Below, in pieces: positions 1-8,140 of a stretch of 64,000 nucleotides of DNA. Every line of letters starts with the position of its first letter. Within the stretch, counting starts at the first letter, position 1. The DNA is from Levilactobacillus lanxiensis (GTDB lineage Bacteria; Bacillota; Bacilli; Lactobacillales; Lactobacillaceae): assembly GCF_016861655.1 (NCBI RefSeq), contig NZ_BOLN01000002.1, forward strand, positions 248,001-312,000. The letters are read 5' to 3'. Under the pieces are notes generated by a model. That model made no database searches, was not told the DNA's origin, and saw only the letters and a list, made by a program, of their open reading frames with translations. The position numbers and the translations under genes were made by a program.

Positions 1-15
1 CACCGACCAGCGACC

Positions 16-277
16 CAAACTAGTGTCAGCCGCAGGGCTGGGAAAACTGGACCGGTCGTGGAAGTGACCAGAGGCGCGCCAAGGTGACCAGCTGTGTCGA
101 TGGTCTTAATAGAGCGATTTTCTCTATTTAGAGCATGGGACAACCTTTGAGACCGCTCTTTGGCTCAAAGTTGAGGTGAAAGCCCGCCCTTCGGCTGGAA
201 CCGGCCCCACAGCAGGGCACCTTGAGCGCGCCGCCGGGAACGGACGCGACCAGGCCCATTTACACCAGCCCGGAGGC
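16..277 (+). repeat. Cloverleaf intergenic repeat, copy R1 (long class)
   Basis: Long-class copy of the dispersed repeat. The outer stem pairs about 35-50 with 253-271, an inner stem pairs 72-96 with 208-232, and three hairpin arms lie between. Close relative of the copy at 21341-21608. Its right end lies about ten bases from the TAG stop (minus strand) of the BCCT gene. Confidence 0.85.
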
Positions 278-287
278 AATGAAAAAG

Positions 288-1901
288 CTAGTTAGCGTGG
301 TCTGGTGATAAGATCATTGGGCCGCGGACGGCGCGTGGTAATTCAACCGTAATCCGCCGAACAACAACGGGTTGTGGCACCACCACAGGAGCGACCTTAG
401 GCTTAGCTGCCAGCATATGCCAAATGGAATGCAGCAGCAGGATGCAGACGAACATCAGTGGGAAACCGGCAATCGTTGACACGGTTTGCACGGTCTTGAA
501 GCCCCCGACCATCACAATTCCGAAGGAGAAGATGATGAAGACAACCACCCAAATCATCCGGTTCCAGCGACTAGGTTCCTGCCCGTCATCCAAGTGTAAA
601 CTCGTGAAGGATGACACGATGAAGGCGGACGACGAAATCGTCGTGGCCAGGAAGATAAAACAGGAAATACAGTACAATGCCAGAATGATCATCTTAAATG
701 GCAACGTCGCAATCACCGTGGCAACCACGGCGGCTTGACCCTGCGTGTTTAAGATGTGGACCAAGTTAACGGCCCCGGTCTGTTGAAGCCACAGGGAGTA
801 CCCACCAAAGATGGCGTAGAAACTCATGCACCCCAAGGCCCCGTACGTTAACATGCCGACTAAGACCTGACGAATCGTCCGGCCCTTAGAGATCCGGGCA
901 ATGAACAGCCCCATGACGGGCATGTAAGACAACCACCAGCCCCAGTAGAAAATAGTTTCCTGCTGAGCAGTGGCGTCCCCACCATTAGGTAACGTGTTGG
1001 TCGACATCGCGATAAACTTTTGCGCCATCAACCCAATACTGTTGGTTTCAGAATTTAAAATGTAAACCGTTGGTCCGATAATTAAAATAATGGCTAAGAG
1101 ACCCAGTGCCGTCCAGATGTGGGCGGAACTTAACCGGTTGATCCCACCATTTAACCCGTGGAATACCGTGACGGCAAATAAAATAAACAGGATAATGAAG
1201 AGCTCAATTTTTAGCATCAAGTTGTCTTGAACACCTGTAAGCCGGCTCAGAACTTTGGAAATAATCGGAATTTCCATCCCGACGGATGACCCAATCCCAC
1301 CCATGATTCCAAAGACGACCAGGAAGTCAACGATGTGGCGAGCCACAATCTTGCCCTTACTGTCTCCTTGCAAACTGGTGATAGCGGCACTGACCCGTTG
1401 GACCTTACCGTGCTTCACGTACAGCACGTAAGCAATCGCAATCGTGGCCGGCGCGAACATCATCCACGCCATTGGCCCCCAGTTGAATTGCCCCATCATG
1501 TGCGCTGCGCTGTAGGCGTTGCTCGAGAATGGCTTGAAGCCAAACGCCGGGTGCTGCAGGTAGCGCAGGGGATCAACGATGGACAACATCAAGATACTGG
1601 CATCAATCGCCGTTGCGAAGACCATGCTCCCCCACTGGAAGTTGCTGTAGTGGGGCTTGTCTTCAGGGTCACCTAATTTCACCTTACCAAACTTACCAAA
1701 TGCCAAATACATAAAAAATAAAAAGTTGACCACGTACACCATCATATAAGCCCATGACATGCGAGTATCAATCCAATTCAAGATTGAGCTAAGGGTAGCC
1801 TGTAACTGGCCACCACCTAAAATAAATAGCAATGACGCGAGAATAAATAAAACGATGGTTGGTACGAATACTAACTTATCAATATTTTTACGCGCTAAAA
1901 T
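288..1901 (-). CDS. BCCT-family betaine/choline/carnitine-type transporter
   Basis: Secondary transporter for quaternary ammonium compounds, probably an osmoprotectant, in the membrane. The family signature is clear (FYWGWWLSYMPVMGLFIARI and the following SKGRTIR), with about 12 hydrophobic segments and 537 residues. The first canonical start (TTG at 1832) would delete the first half of TM1 and has no ribosome site. The frame stays open upstream to an ATT at 1901, seven bases after a perfect AGGAGG (1909-1914), and an in-frame TGA at 1914-1916 blocks anything longer. I therefore take ATT as the start; it adds 23 residues including a KNIDKLVFVPT segment that fits the family N-terminus. The exact substrate cannot be told. 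Confidence 0.85.
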   Translation of the reverse strand: MLARKNIDKLVFVPTIVLFILASLLFILGGGQLQATLSSILNWIDTRMSWAYMMVYVVNFLFFMYLAFGKFGKVKLGDPEDKPHYSNFQWGSMVFATAIDASILMLSIVDPLRYLQHPAFGFKPFSSNAYSAAHMMGQFNWGPMAWMMFAPATIAIAYVLYVKHGKVQRVSAAITSLQGDSKGKIVARHIVDFLVVFGIMGGIGSSVGMEIPIISKVLSRLTGVQDNLMLKIELFIILFILFAVTVFHGLNGGINRLSSAHIWTALGLLAIILIIGPTVYILNSETNSIGLMAQKFIAMSTNTLPNGGDATAQQETIFYWGWWLSYMPVMGLFIARISKGRTIRQVLVGMLTYGALGCMSFYAIFGGYSLWLQQTGAVNLVHILNTQGQAAVVATVIATLPFKMIILALYCISCFIFLATTISSSAFIVSSFTSLHLDDGQEPSRWNRMIWVVVFIIFSFGIVMVGGFKTVQTVSTIAGFPLMFVCILLLHSIWHMLAAKPKVAPVVVPQPVVVRRITVELPRAVRGPMILSPDHAN

Positions 1902-1969
1902 AAATAATCCTCCTCATTTGTTTCCTGCGAGCCAAGCTCCCAGCGGATGGTGCCTCAATTAGATTGTAC

Positions 1970-2020
1970 GAAAAAAGCGCGGTTCCAGGGTCGTTATCCG
2001 AGCTACCTGTACAGCGCGCT
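1970..2020 (-). terminator. Terminator-like hairpin in the BCCT leader (possible attenuator)
   Basis: On the minus strand AGCGCG pairs with CGCGCT, with an inner CAGG/CCTG stem, followed by six T. It lies between the putative promoter and the coding region, so it may attenuate the transporter gene. No known riboswitch aptamer or leader ORF was recognised in the about 165-nt leader. Confidence 0.45.
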
Positions 2021-2074
2021 ACCGTTGAATACAAATTGCTTTCGAAAATCTTCTTAAAGCGATATCCAAAGTCT

Positions 2075-2102
2075 ATTATACGCGGTCGAATTAATTAGTA
2101 AA
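2075..2102 (-). promoter_or_regulatory. Putative promoter of the BCCT gene
   Basis: Minus strand TTTACT (-35, 2097-2102), 16-bp spacer, TATAAT (-10, 2075-2080). It would give a leader of about 165 nt containing the hairpin at 1970-2020. Confidence 0.5.
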
Positions 2103-2163
2103 ATCTTGCTGGACGATAAGTTTTTCCTGCGGCAAATAAACCGGTTACATGCCACGTCATGTT

Positions 2164-2201
2164 AGGAATCTAAGAATTTGATTAGAATTTCTAGATTCCT
2201 G
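2164..2201 (-). terminator. Hairpin downstream of the acetyltransferase gene
   Basis: AGGAATCTA and TAGATTCCT form a near-perfect stem ten bases after the maa stop codon. No clear T-tract follows, so it may be a weak terminator or an mRNA-end stabiliser. Confidence 0.4.
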
Positions 2202-2210
2202 AAAATGCGA

Positions 2211-2819
2211 CTACTTTTGCAACTTATCGGGCCATTCTTGCAAAGCCTTGGCGTTACCAGTTTCACTGTTGTCGATTTCCTTGATGACGCGGGCAGGATT
2301 GCCGGCAATCACCACGTTATCCCCGAAGGATTTGGTGACCACGGAACCAGCCCCCACGACCACGTTGTTGCCCAACGTCACGCCGGGCAGAATCGTGACC
2401 CGGCCACCGAGCCAGGCGTTATCACCAATGGTAATCGGCGCACCCATTTCAACATCGTGGGTCCGCGCCATCGCGTTCAACGGGTGAACCGGCGTGTAGA
2501 GACCAATGTTGGGGCCAAAATAACAGTTGCGACCAATCGTGATTGGACAAGTGTCCAGGAAGGTCATGTCGTAGTTGCCGTAGAAGTGGTCACCGATGTG
2601 AATGTTCCAGCCGTAGTCAAACGTAAAGCTGGCTTCGACAAAGAAGTCATCCCCGGTGTCGCTGATCAGTTGCTTGTAAGCGGCATTGCGCTGCTGATTG
2701 TCTGGTAGTTGGTTCGCCGCCTGCAAGGTCTTGCGGGCCAGCACCCGCCGGTCGATCAGTTCCTTATCAAATTGGTCATAGGGTTGTCCCGCCGTCATTT
2801 TTTCGCGTTCAGTTGCCAT
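2211..2819 (-). CDS. maa: Maltose/galactoside O-acetyltransferase (hexapeptide family)
   Basis: Acetyl-CoA dependent sugar O-acetyltransferase, cytoplasmic, 202 residues, the usual length. An N-terminal Mac domain (about 1-60, [10 protein letters not shown]) precedes a left-handed beta-helix of hexapeptide repeats (about 70-190, e.g. [20 protein letters not shown] and [15 protein letters not shown]). The catalytic His is in LYTPVHPLN. Stands alone between two intergenic repeats. Sugar specificity is not certain from sequence; the family is often detoxifying. Confidence 0.88.
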   Translation of the reverse strand: MATEREKMTAGQPYDQFDKELIDRRVLARKTLQAANQLPDNQQRNAAYKQLISDTGDDFFVEASFTFDYGWNIHIGDHFYGNYDMTFLDTCPITIGRNCYFGPNIGLYTPVHPLNAMARTHDVEMGAPITIGDNAWLGGRVTILPGVTLGNNVVVGAGSVVTKSFGDNVVIAGNPARVIKEIDNSETGNAKALQEWPDKLQK

Positions 2820-2920
2820 AATTCAAATCACTCCTCTATTTCCATGATAACACTCTGCTTCTTTTGGTGTTTGGGTTCGAGGCATGAGGGTCAAGGTCAA
2901 AAGCAGTGCAGAAGCGTTCC

Positions 2921-3100
2921 GCCTGCGGCTGGCAGGGACCAGTACTCCTCTGGGGCACGGGGCAAGCCAAAGAGCGGTCTTGCCCCTCACTGGGAGCCTC
3001 GCAACCCCCGAGTCCCCCAGACGTCCCGTGCCCTAGGCTGAGAAGAACCCTCAGCCAATGCCACCGACACAGGAGATGGTCCCTGCCAGCCTCCGACTCC
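2921..3100 (-). repeat. Cloverleaf intergenic repeat, copy R2
   Basis: Outer stem GGCTGGCAGGGACCA (2927-2941) pairs with 3077-3091. Read on the minus strand there are three arms: GGCTGAG/CTCAGCC, CTGGG/CCCAG, and GGGGCAAG/CTTGCCCC. Arms 2 and 3 differ in sequence from most copies but keep their pairing. The 3' end points to the maa start. Confidence 0.8.
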
Positions 3101-3264
3101 ACAGATTGTGCGCTGATGTTGACTTGGCGTGAGACCGTCGAAGCAGCGTGTGGTGGGTTCGGCTATTATTGGCGCCTCAATTCTCTACAAGTAGTAGAAA
3201 ATTTTTCTGACTTATTTCATCCCGTAACGTCAAGTCATCTATCCTCAACAAATTTGCTGTAACC

Positions 3265-3636
3265 AAAAAGTCGCCCACCAGCGTTAACTGACAGACGACC
3301 AAAAATACATATAAAATTTCAAGTAAAGACTGTCGTCACACGGCAACCCACACCTAGGAACTAACGCGTAACGGGCTAAACCAGTGTCAGCCGCAGGGGT
3401 GGGAAAACTGGGCCGATCGTGGAAGTGACCAGAGGCGAGCCAAGACTTACAAAAAGTCGCCCGCCAGTGTTAACTGACAGACGACTAAAAATACATATAA
3501 AATTTCAAGTAAAGACTGTCGTCACACGGCAGGCCACACCTAGGAACTAACGCGTAGCGGGCTAAACCAGTGTCAGCCGCAGGGCTGGTGAAAATGGGCT
3601 CAACCGTGGGAGTTACCTTAGCGGGTTCCCCGCTTA
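3265..3636 (+). repeat. 186-bp tandem duplication containing repeat ends
   Basis: The segment beginning AAAAAGTCGCCC at 3265 recurs at 3451 with few mismatches, offset 186 bp, and includes the first bases of a cloverleaf repeat each time. The first unit holds only a truncated copy (R3a, 3376-3444); the second leads into the complete copy R3b. No gene lies in 2820-3785. Confidence 0.85.
3376..3444 (+). repeat. Truncated cloverleaf repeat R3a
   Basis: 5' 69 bases of a long-class copy (CTAAACCAGTGTCAGCCGC onward), cut off after GAGCCAAG, exactly where the duplication unit restarts. Confidence 0.8.
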
Positions 3637-3756
3637 GGTAACTGCTATCTTTGAGACGTGACTTTCGGCTCAAAGTAAGTCTGGAGACCGCTTCTCAGGC
3701 TCCAGACGTGCGCCCACAGCGCCACAGCCCATTTTCACCAGCCCGAAGGCGCTGAC
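3562..3756 (+). repeat. Cloverleaf repeat R3b (short class)
   Basis: Short-class copy. Outer stem GGGCTGGTGAAAATGGGC / GCCCATTTTCACCAGCCC; arm 1 GTTACC/GGTAAC with inner GCGGG/CCCGC; arm 2 CTTTGAG/CTCAAAG; arm 3 GTCTGGAG/CTCCAGAC. Ends GTCAGC and GCTGAC also pair. The 3' end faces the stop of the VOC gene. Confidence 0.88.
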
Positions 3757-3785
3757 AACGACACGTTTAATCAGCCCAGTACGCG

Positions 3786-4259
3786 TTATTCCGCAGTGTC
3801 AGTAGGCGCGGAAGAGACGGGCATGTCTTGTTCGCTGAGAATCCAAGTAATCCCGTAAGCATCCACAATCTGCCCCATCTTACCGCCCAACGATTGCTTG
3901 GCAAACGGACTGATGACCTTAACATCAGACTTCACCAATCGCTGATACAGCGCATCCAACGCCTTCACGCTGGCGCTATCATCCTCGTTGACCGCTAACA
4001 TTAGTGAAATCAATGTGGACGATGTTGGTTGCCCCATTAACGCATCGGCACATTGAATATCTAACCCCATGATTTGAAAGCCACCGCGCATCGTCATTTT
4101 TTCCAGGTCGACCGCTGGATCTAGGCCGAACCGTTCTGCTTCTGCCACCGTTGGACTGACCCGGTAGGCATTGGTTGCGCCGAATACACTCTGATAATAC
4201 GCAATGGCGTCTTTGGCATTTTCAAACTCCAAGTATGGAATTAATTTTGCTTGCATCAT
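3786..4259 (-). CDS. VOC-family (glyoxalase/PhnB-like) protein
   Basis: Small vicinal-oxygen-chelate fold protein of about 157 residues. It opens with the PhnB-type strand KLIPYLEFENAKDAIAYYQS and closes with WILSEQ, the usual arrangement of two beta-alpha-beta-beta-beta units. An upstream in-frame ATG at 4274 has no ribosome site; GGGG precedes the ATG-ATG pair at 4259/4256, so I start at 4259. Role unknown; relatives include antibiotic-resistance and glyoxalase-like proteins, but a specific reaction cannot be assigned. Monocistronic. Confidence 0.8.
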   Translation of the reverse strand: MMQAKLIPYLEFENAKDAIAYYQSVFGATNAYRVSPTVAEAERFGLDPAVDLEKMTMRGGFQIMGLDIQCADALMGQPTSSTLISLMLAVNEDDSASVKALDALYQRLVKSDVKVISPFAKQSLGGKMGQIVDAYGITWILSEQDMPVSSAPTDTAE

Positions 4260-4373
4260 CGGTACCCCATTCAATACTAAATTTTTGGTAAATCCAGGCT
4301 AGTCCCTGAATTCTCGGGTCCTAGTTCCCCCAATTAGATAACCCGCACAAACTTTCTAGGTCTCATTATACCC

Positions 4374-5294
4374 TTAATTATCTCCAAACGGTAGGTTCCG
4401 CAAACTTTCGGCAATGTCCGCCACTGATTGCGCCGTTGTCTGATGAGACTGTGTGGTTGCACTGGACTTCGCTGACGTTGGCTTGGCTGCCGGTGTTGGC
4501 TTGGCCACTACCGATTGGGTCTTCGTCACGGGTTGTGTCTTGGTCACGACTTCATGCCGGTGCGTGACCGGTTGTTGCTCGGCATCACGGCGCATGCCAT
4601 CCATCGTTTCGTTTAATAAATGATCGACGAACACGTTACCCTGGTTAGTCGCATGGCCCTTGGTCCAACGATAGTTGAGATTGCTAAATTGCGGCAACAG
4701 GCGATCCACGTCTTGCCAGAGTTCTGCATTGACCAGTGGTCCAGCACTGCGCTTCCAGCCGCGGCGTTTCCACCCGGCGAGCCAGCCCTTGTTGACGGCA
4801 TTCAAAACGTACTGGGAATCCAGCACAAATAGGATGCTTTCGGTCGTCTGACCCAAGTCGACTAGCTTCTGCAGAGCGTTACGAAAGGCCATGATTTCCA
4901 TTCGGTTGTTGGTCGCGCCAAATTCACCGGCGGAACCGGTCTCGATGGCATCGGGTAATTCGATGCGGTAGGCCCAGGCCGCCTTGTCAGCGTCCTTCAC
5001 GTGCCCGCCAGCGACGTTCCCGGTGTTTCGCGAGCCACCATCGGTATAGACCGTGATTGTGGCTGACACGGGCGCTGAAGCCGATTTAGGCGTGGCTGTT
5101 CGACGCGTTTTGGCTGAGCGATGGGCGGGCGTTTTCACTGCACTGCCCTGCATAAAGGCCTTGGCCTCAGCCTCGGTGGTAAAACTTTTGTACTGTGCGC
5201 CAGAAAACCCGTTAACTTGCTTCTGCGTTTCCGGCCACGTGCGGTAGATGCCCGGCTGTTTGCCGCGTCTGACCGCATAGTATTTTTGTGCCAA
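4374..5294 (-). CDS. rnhA: Ribonuclease HI with N-terminal viroplasmin-like domain
   Basis: Cleaves RNA in RNA-DNA hybrids. Residues about 1-50 form the hybrid-binding viroplasmin domain (KYYAVRRGKQPGIYRTW...FSGAQYKSF). A linker leads to the RNase H domain (about 80-235) with the four acidic residues in YTDGGS, NNRMEIMA, VLDSQYV and VFVDHLLN. The C-terminal 65 residues are a Thr/Ser/Lys/Pro-rich tail, probably disordered. The longest frame starts at a GTG (5306) that is itself part of the GTGGGG ribosome site; TTG at 5294 gives the family-typical N-terminus AQKYYAV with correct spacing. Confidence 0.92.
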   Translation of the reverse strand: MAQKYYAVRRGKQPGIYRTWPETQKQVNGFSGAQYKSFTTEAEAKAFMQGSAVKTPAHRSAKTRRTATPKSASAPVSATITVYTDGGSRNTGNVAGGHVKDADKAAWAYRIELPDAIETGSAGEFGATNNRMEIMAFRNALQKLVDLGQTTESILFVLDSQYVLNAVNKGWLAGWKRRGWKRSAGPLVNAELWQDVDRLLPQFSNLNYRWTKGHATNQGNVFVDHLLNETMDGMRRDAEQQPVTHRHEVVTKTQPVTKTQSVVAKPTPAAKPTSAKSSATTQSHQTTAQSVADIAESLRNLPFGDN

Positions 5295-5569
5295 ATGTAT
5301 CCCCACTTTCGAACTAATTCTTAGCTAGTTTACCATACTTTTCCCCATGGCTATTGAAATCTGCTATTACCAAATTTATGGACACGTCACCATCAGCCAC
5401 CCCTCACCTAAAACTTTTTTGCGTAAATCTTAATAATCCGGAAAAACTCGTGAATTTAGAGCGTAAATTGTTTTCATAACTTTTAGATTATGCTAATCTA
5501 GAAGGTGTGAAACAATGACCGGAGAACGACCATTTTTACGATGTTTTTACTATTTTGAGGGGGTTTTTC

Positions 5570-6040
5570 ATGAAGAATCCGATCCGTGCGACCATCATAA
5601 CCGTCGACCAAGCTCGTGCCATGCTGAAGGACCAGCGTGAACAGCGCGATGAACGTTTTCCGCAACTAGCAGTCTCCGGTCAATACATCTTACCAGACTA
5701 TCGGTTAACCCGTAAGCGGGAAGCCTTTAAGATTCGGCGCCACACATTTTTGAAGAAGCATTTCCGCTCCTACGTGGCGTTCGACTCCGACAACGGTCAG
5801 ACCCTGTGGATTCACAACTTCCCCAGCCTGTCTGAAGCCTGCTTCTGGTTAAACACCGGCTTAAAGCCTGGCGACACCGACTCGACCAGTTCCTATCAGG
5901 AATGGAAGACCGAACACACTGCTGAAATTGAGGTTCTGAAGGAACAACTCAGAACCCAACACCACGAAAAGAAAAAGCCCGTTGCGGCGCCGAAACCAGC
6001 GACCGTAACCGTCAAAAAGACCAAGCACGTCAAAAAATAA
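5570..6040 (+). CDS. Hypothetical protein with Lys-rich tail
   Basis: 156 residues, not recognised. ATG at 5570 follows GAGGGGG at good spacing; the frame's earlier TTG lacks a site. The N-terminal two thirds is charged and aromatic, without membrane segments or a signal peptide. From about residue 115 it is a Glu/Lys-rich helix ending in a basic tail rich in Lys, Pro and Val. A nucleic-acid-associated role would be a guess. Followed by its own terminator. Confidence 0.75.
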   Translation: MKNPIRATIITVDQARAMLKDQREQRDERFPQLAVSGQYILPDYRLTRKREAFKIRRHTFLKKHFRSYVAFDSDNGQTLWIHNFPSLSEACFWLNTGLKPGDTDSTSSYQEWKTEHTAEIEVLKEQLRTQHHEKKKPVAAPKPATVTVKKTKHVKK

Positions 6041-6060
6041 GCGCGCATGGCAATCAAACC

Positions 6061-6098
6061 GTCATCCCCAGCAATTGCTAGTGATGGCGTTTTTGTTT
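6061..6098 (+). terminator. Intrinsic terminator
   Basis: CATCCCCAGCAA/TTGCTAGTGATG stem followed by GCGTTTTTGTTT, 20 bases after the 5570-6040 gene. Confidence 0.75.
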
Positions 6099-6110
6099 GC
6101 CCAAAATTAA

Positions 6111-6160
6111 AAGACCCGTTCACCCAACCACGATGGCTAAGGTGAACGGGTCTTGTTGTA
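6111..6160. terminator. Bidirectional terminator
   Basis: Perfect 12-bp stem GACCCGTTCACC / GGTGAACGGGTC with T-rich tails on both strands. It would end codA transcription from the right after the read-through of repeat R4. Confidence 0.75.
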
Positions 6161-6264
6161 TTTGTTAGGTTAATTAAACTGCGACGTTGACGGTCCTGCA
6201 GGTAGTCCAACTTGCCAATGACAGACAAGCACACCGCGAGGACCAGCCCCCGCAAGTCCACGAA

Positions 6265-6465
6265 CTAAACCAGTATGAGCCGCAGGGCTGGTGAAAATGG
6301 GCTCAGCCGTGGGAGTTGCCTTAGCGGGTTCCCCGCTTAGGCAACTGATATCTTTGAGACTCGGTCTGTGAGGCTCAAAGTAAGTCTGGAGACCGCCTTT
6401 CGGCTCCAGACGTGCGCCCACAGCGTCACGGCCCATTTTCACCAGCCCGGAGGCACTGTGTTTAG
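6265..6465 (+). repeat. Cloverleaf repeat R4 (short class), overlaps codA stop
   Basis: Same architecture as R3b, but arm 1 is GTTGCC/GGCAAC instead of GTTACC/GGTAAC, a compensatory pair. The terminal inverted repeat CTAAACCAGT pairs with ACTGTGTTTAG, whose last bases are the codA stop codon. Confidence 0.88.
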
Positions 6466-7697
6466 AGATCTAAGTGAACTTGCTTAGGGTCGGTCTTGAC
6501 GATGATCTTGCCGTGGTGGATCGAGTAAAGCACTTCCGACCGCTGGTTCAAAGCGTTATAGAAGTTATCATTGTTCATCACAACCAAGTTAGCTGGCTTG
6601 CCAACTTCAATGCCATAGTGGTCGGTCACGTGCATGGCCTTAGCCCCATGGGTCGTCACGAATTGGTAAGAATTCATGATGTCGTCGTAACCCATCATTT
6701 GGGTGACGTGAATCCCCATGTGCAGGGAATCCAGCATGTTACCATCGCCCATTGGATACCAAGGATCCTTGATGTCATCTTCACCGAAGGCCACGTTGAC
6801 GCCGGCTTCGTTCAATTCCTTAACCCGGGTTAAGCCCCGACGCTTCGGATACGTGTCAAACCGACCGCCCAAGTGGGTGTTGATCAATGGGTTAGAAATC
6901 ATGTTGATGTGTGACATTTGTAAGAGCCGCATTAATTTGTAAGCATAAGCGTTGTTGTAAGACCCCATGGCCGTGGTGTGGCTGGCCGTTACTTGGTCAC
7001 CCAAGCCGGTTTCGAGGGCTAAGGTCGCCAACGTTTCCAACCCACGGGAAGCGGGGTCGTCGATTTCGTCACAGTGGGCGTCGACTAACTTGCCGTATTT
7101 TTGCGCTAATTCAACGGCAAAATGTAGGGATTCGACACTGTATTCACGGGTGAATTCGAAATGAGGAATGGCCCCAATCACGTCGACACCCAATTTGGCG
7201 GACTGTTCCATCAATTCCTTACCATGAGGGAACGAGAGAATCCCTTCTTGGGGGAAGGCAACCAATTGGAGTTCGATGAAGTCTTTGACCTCGTCGCGCA
7301 CTTCAATCAGGGCCTTCAAAGCGGTCAGGCTAGGGTCGGTGACGTCCACGTGGGAACGTACGAACTGAATCCCGTTGGCAGCTTGCCGTTCCAAAGCCTG
7401 GCGAGAACGGGTCTTGACGTCTTCAATGCTCAACGTCTTCTTGCGTTCTGACCAGATCCGAATCCCATCGAAGAGAGTCCCGGATTGGTTCCATTCGGGG
7501 TCCCCCGCCGTCATCGTACTGTCCAAATGGACGTGTGGATCAACGAATGGTGGCAATACCAATTTACCCTTGGCATCAATCACCTGTTCATTATCTTTTG
7601 GTTCTAAATGGTCAGCGATGGCGATAAACTTCCCGTCCTCGATGCGAATATCTTGTGGCTGCTTTGCGTTTTCGATGTGCCCTTGTTGAATTAACAT
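6462..7697 (-). CDS. codA: Cytosine deaminase
   Basis: Hydrolyses cytosine to uracil and ammonia for pyrimidine salvage; cytoplasmic metal-dependent amidohydrolase, 411 residues, the family length. Metal ligands are visible in DPHVHLD (His55, His57), in AHCDEIDD (about 207) and in ASHTTAMG. The CodA-specific stretch FGEDDIKDPWYPMGDGNML carries the catalytic Asp. The start follows a normal ribosome site 28 bases after the upstream small membrane protein gene, so the two are probably co-transcribed. No permease (codB) lies next to it. Confidence 0.93.
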   Translation of the reverse strand: MLIQQGHIENAKQPQDIRIEDGKFIAIADHLEPKDNEQVIDAKGKLVLPPFVDPHVHLDSTMTAGDPEWNQSGTLFDGIRIWSERKKTLSIEDVKTRSRQALERQAANGIQFVRSHVDVTDPSLTALKALIEVRDEVKDFIELQLVAFPQEGILSFPHGKELMEQSAKLGVDVIGAIPHFEFTREYSVESLHFAVELAQKYGKLVDAHCDEIDDPASRGLETLATLALETGLGDQVTASHTTAMGSYNNAYAYKLMRLLQMSHINMISNPLINTHLGGRFDTYPKRRGLTRVKELNEAGVNVAFGEDDIKDPWYPMGDGNMLDSLHMGIHVTQMMGYDDIMNSYQFVTTHGAKAMHVTDHYGIEVGKPANLVVMNNDNFYNALNQRSEVLYSIHHGKIIVKTDPKQVHLDL

Positions 7698-7725
7698 GCG
7701 CGTTAACCTGCCTCCTAAATTTCAC

Positions 7726-8022
7726 TTAATAAAATCCCGGAATGGTCAAGCCCAACGCTAACAAGGAACCGTCCGTGACGATGCCCGCAATAACGGCAAT
7801 AATTGCCACCGTCGCCGGTATCAGTGCCCATCGTGGCCCCCGTCGTGCCGAGTGAACCAACCCATACAAGCTTATCACAGTTAGTCCCAATCCGAGCGTT
7901 AAAGTCAGTGGTTCGTTGGGAATTAGCAAATAAAGCTGGTCAAAGGCCCCGGCAATGGCCACCCAACTCGCTACCGCTCCGATGAAACTCCATTCTAAAA
8001 CCAGTCGCGCCCCGAAAGTCAT
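7726..8022 (-). CDS. Small membrane protein upstream of codA
   Basis: About 98 residues with four hydrophobic segments and a short Arg-rich cytoplasmic loop (HSARRGPRW). AGGGGG and GGGG precede two possible ATGs; I take MTFGARL at 8022, while 8031 or 8076 remain possible. It resembles small four-helix integral membrane proteins of unknown function (YrdB/DUF2568-like); the match is by layout only. Likely in an operon with codA. Confidence 0.65.
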   Translation of the reverse strand: MTFGARLVLEWSFIGAVASWVAIAGAFDQLYLLIPNEPLTLTLGLGLTVISLYGLVHSARRGPRWALIPATVAIIAVIAGIVTDGSLLALGLTIPGFY

Positions 8023-8140
8023 GTGCCCCATCCCCCTTTTGCTTGTTGCTAAACTATCTGTGGTGTTTAGTAGCAATTTTTCTGCATTCTATGCTATCCT
8101 AAATCTAATCAATTTATGAAAACGGAGGTCTGATTACATT

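Noticed and set aside
2836..3262. Overlapping ORFs on both strands around 2836-3262
   Set aside because: They lie wholly in cloverleaf repeat R2 and its flank; inverted-repeat sequence keeps frames open by chance. No ribosome site or family match.
3265..3636. CRISPR-like repeat at 3265-3636
   Set aside because: Only two long units with no short repeats or spacers; it is a tandem duplication involving intergenic repeats.
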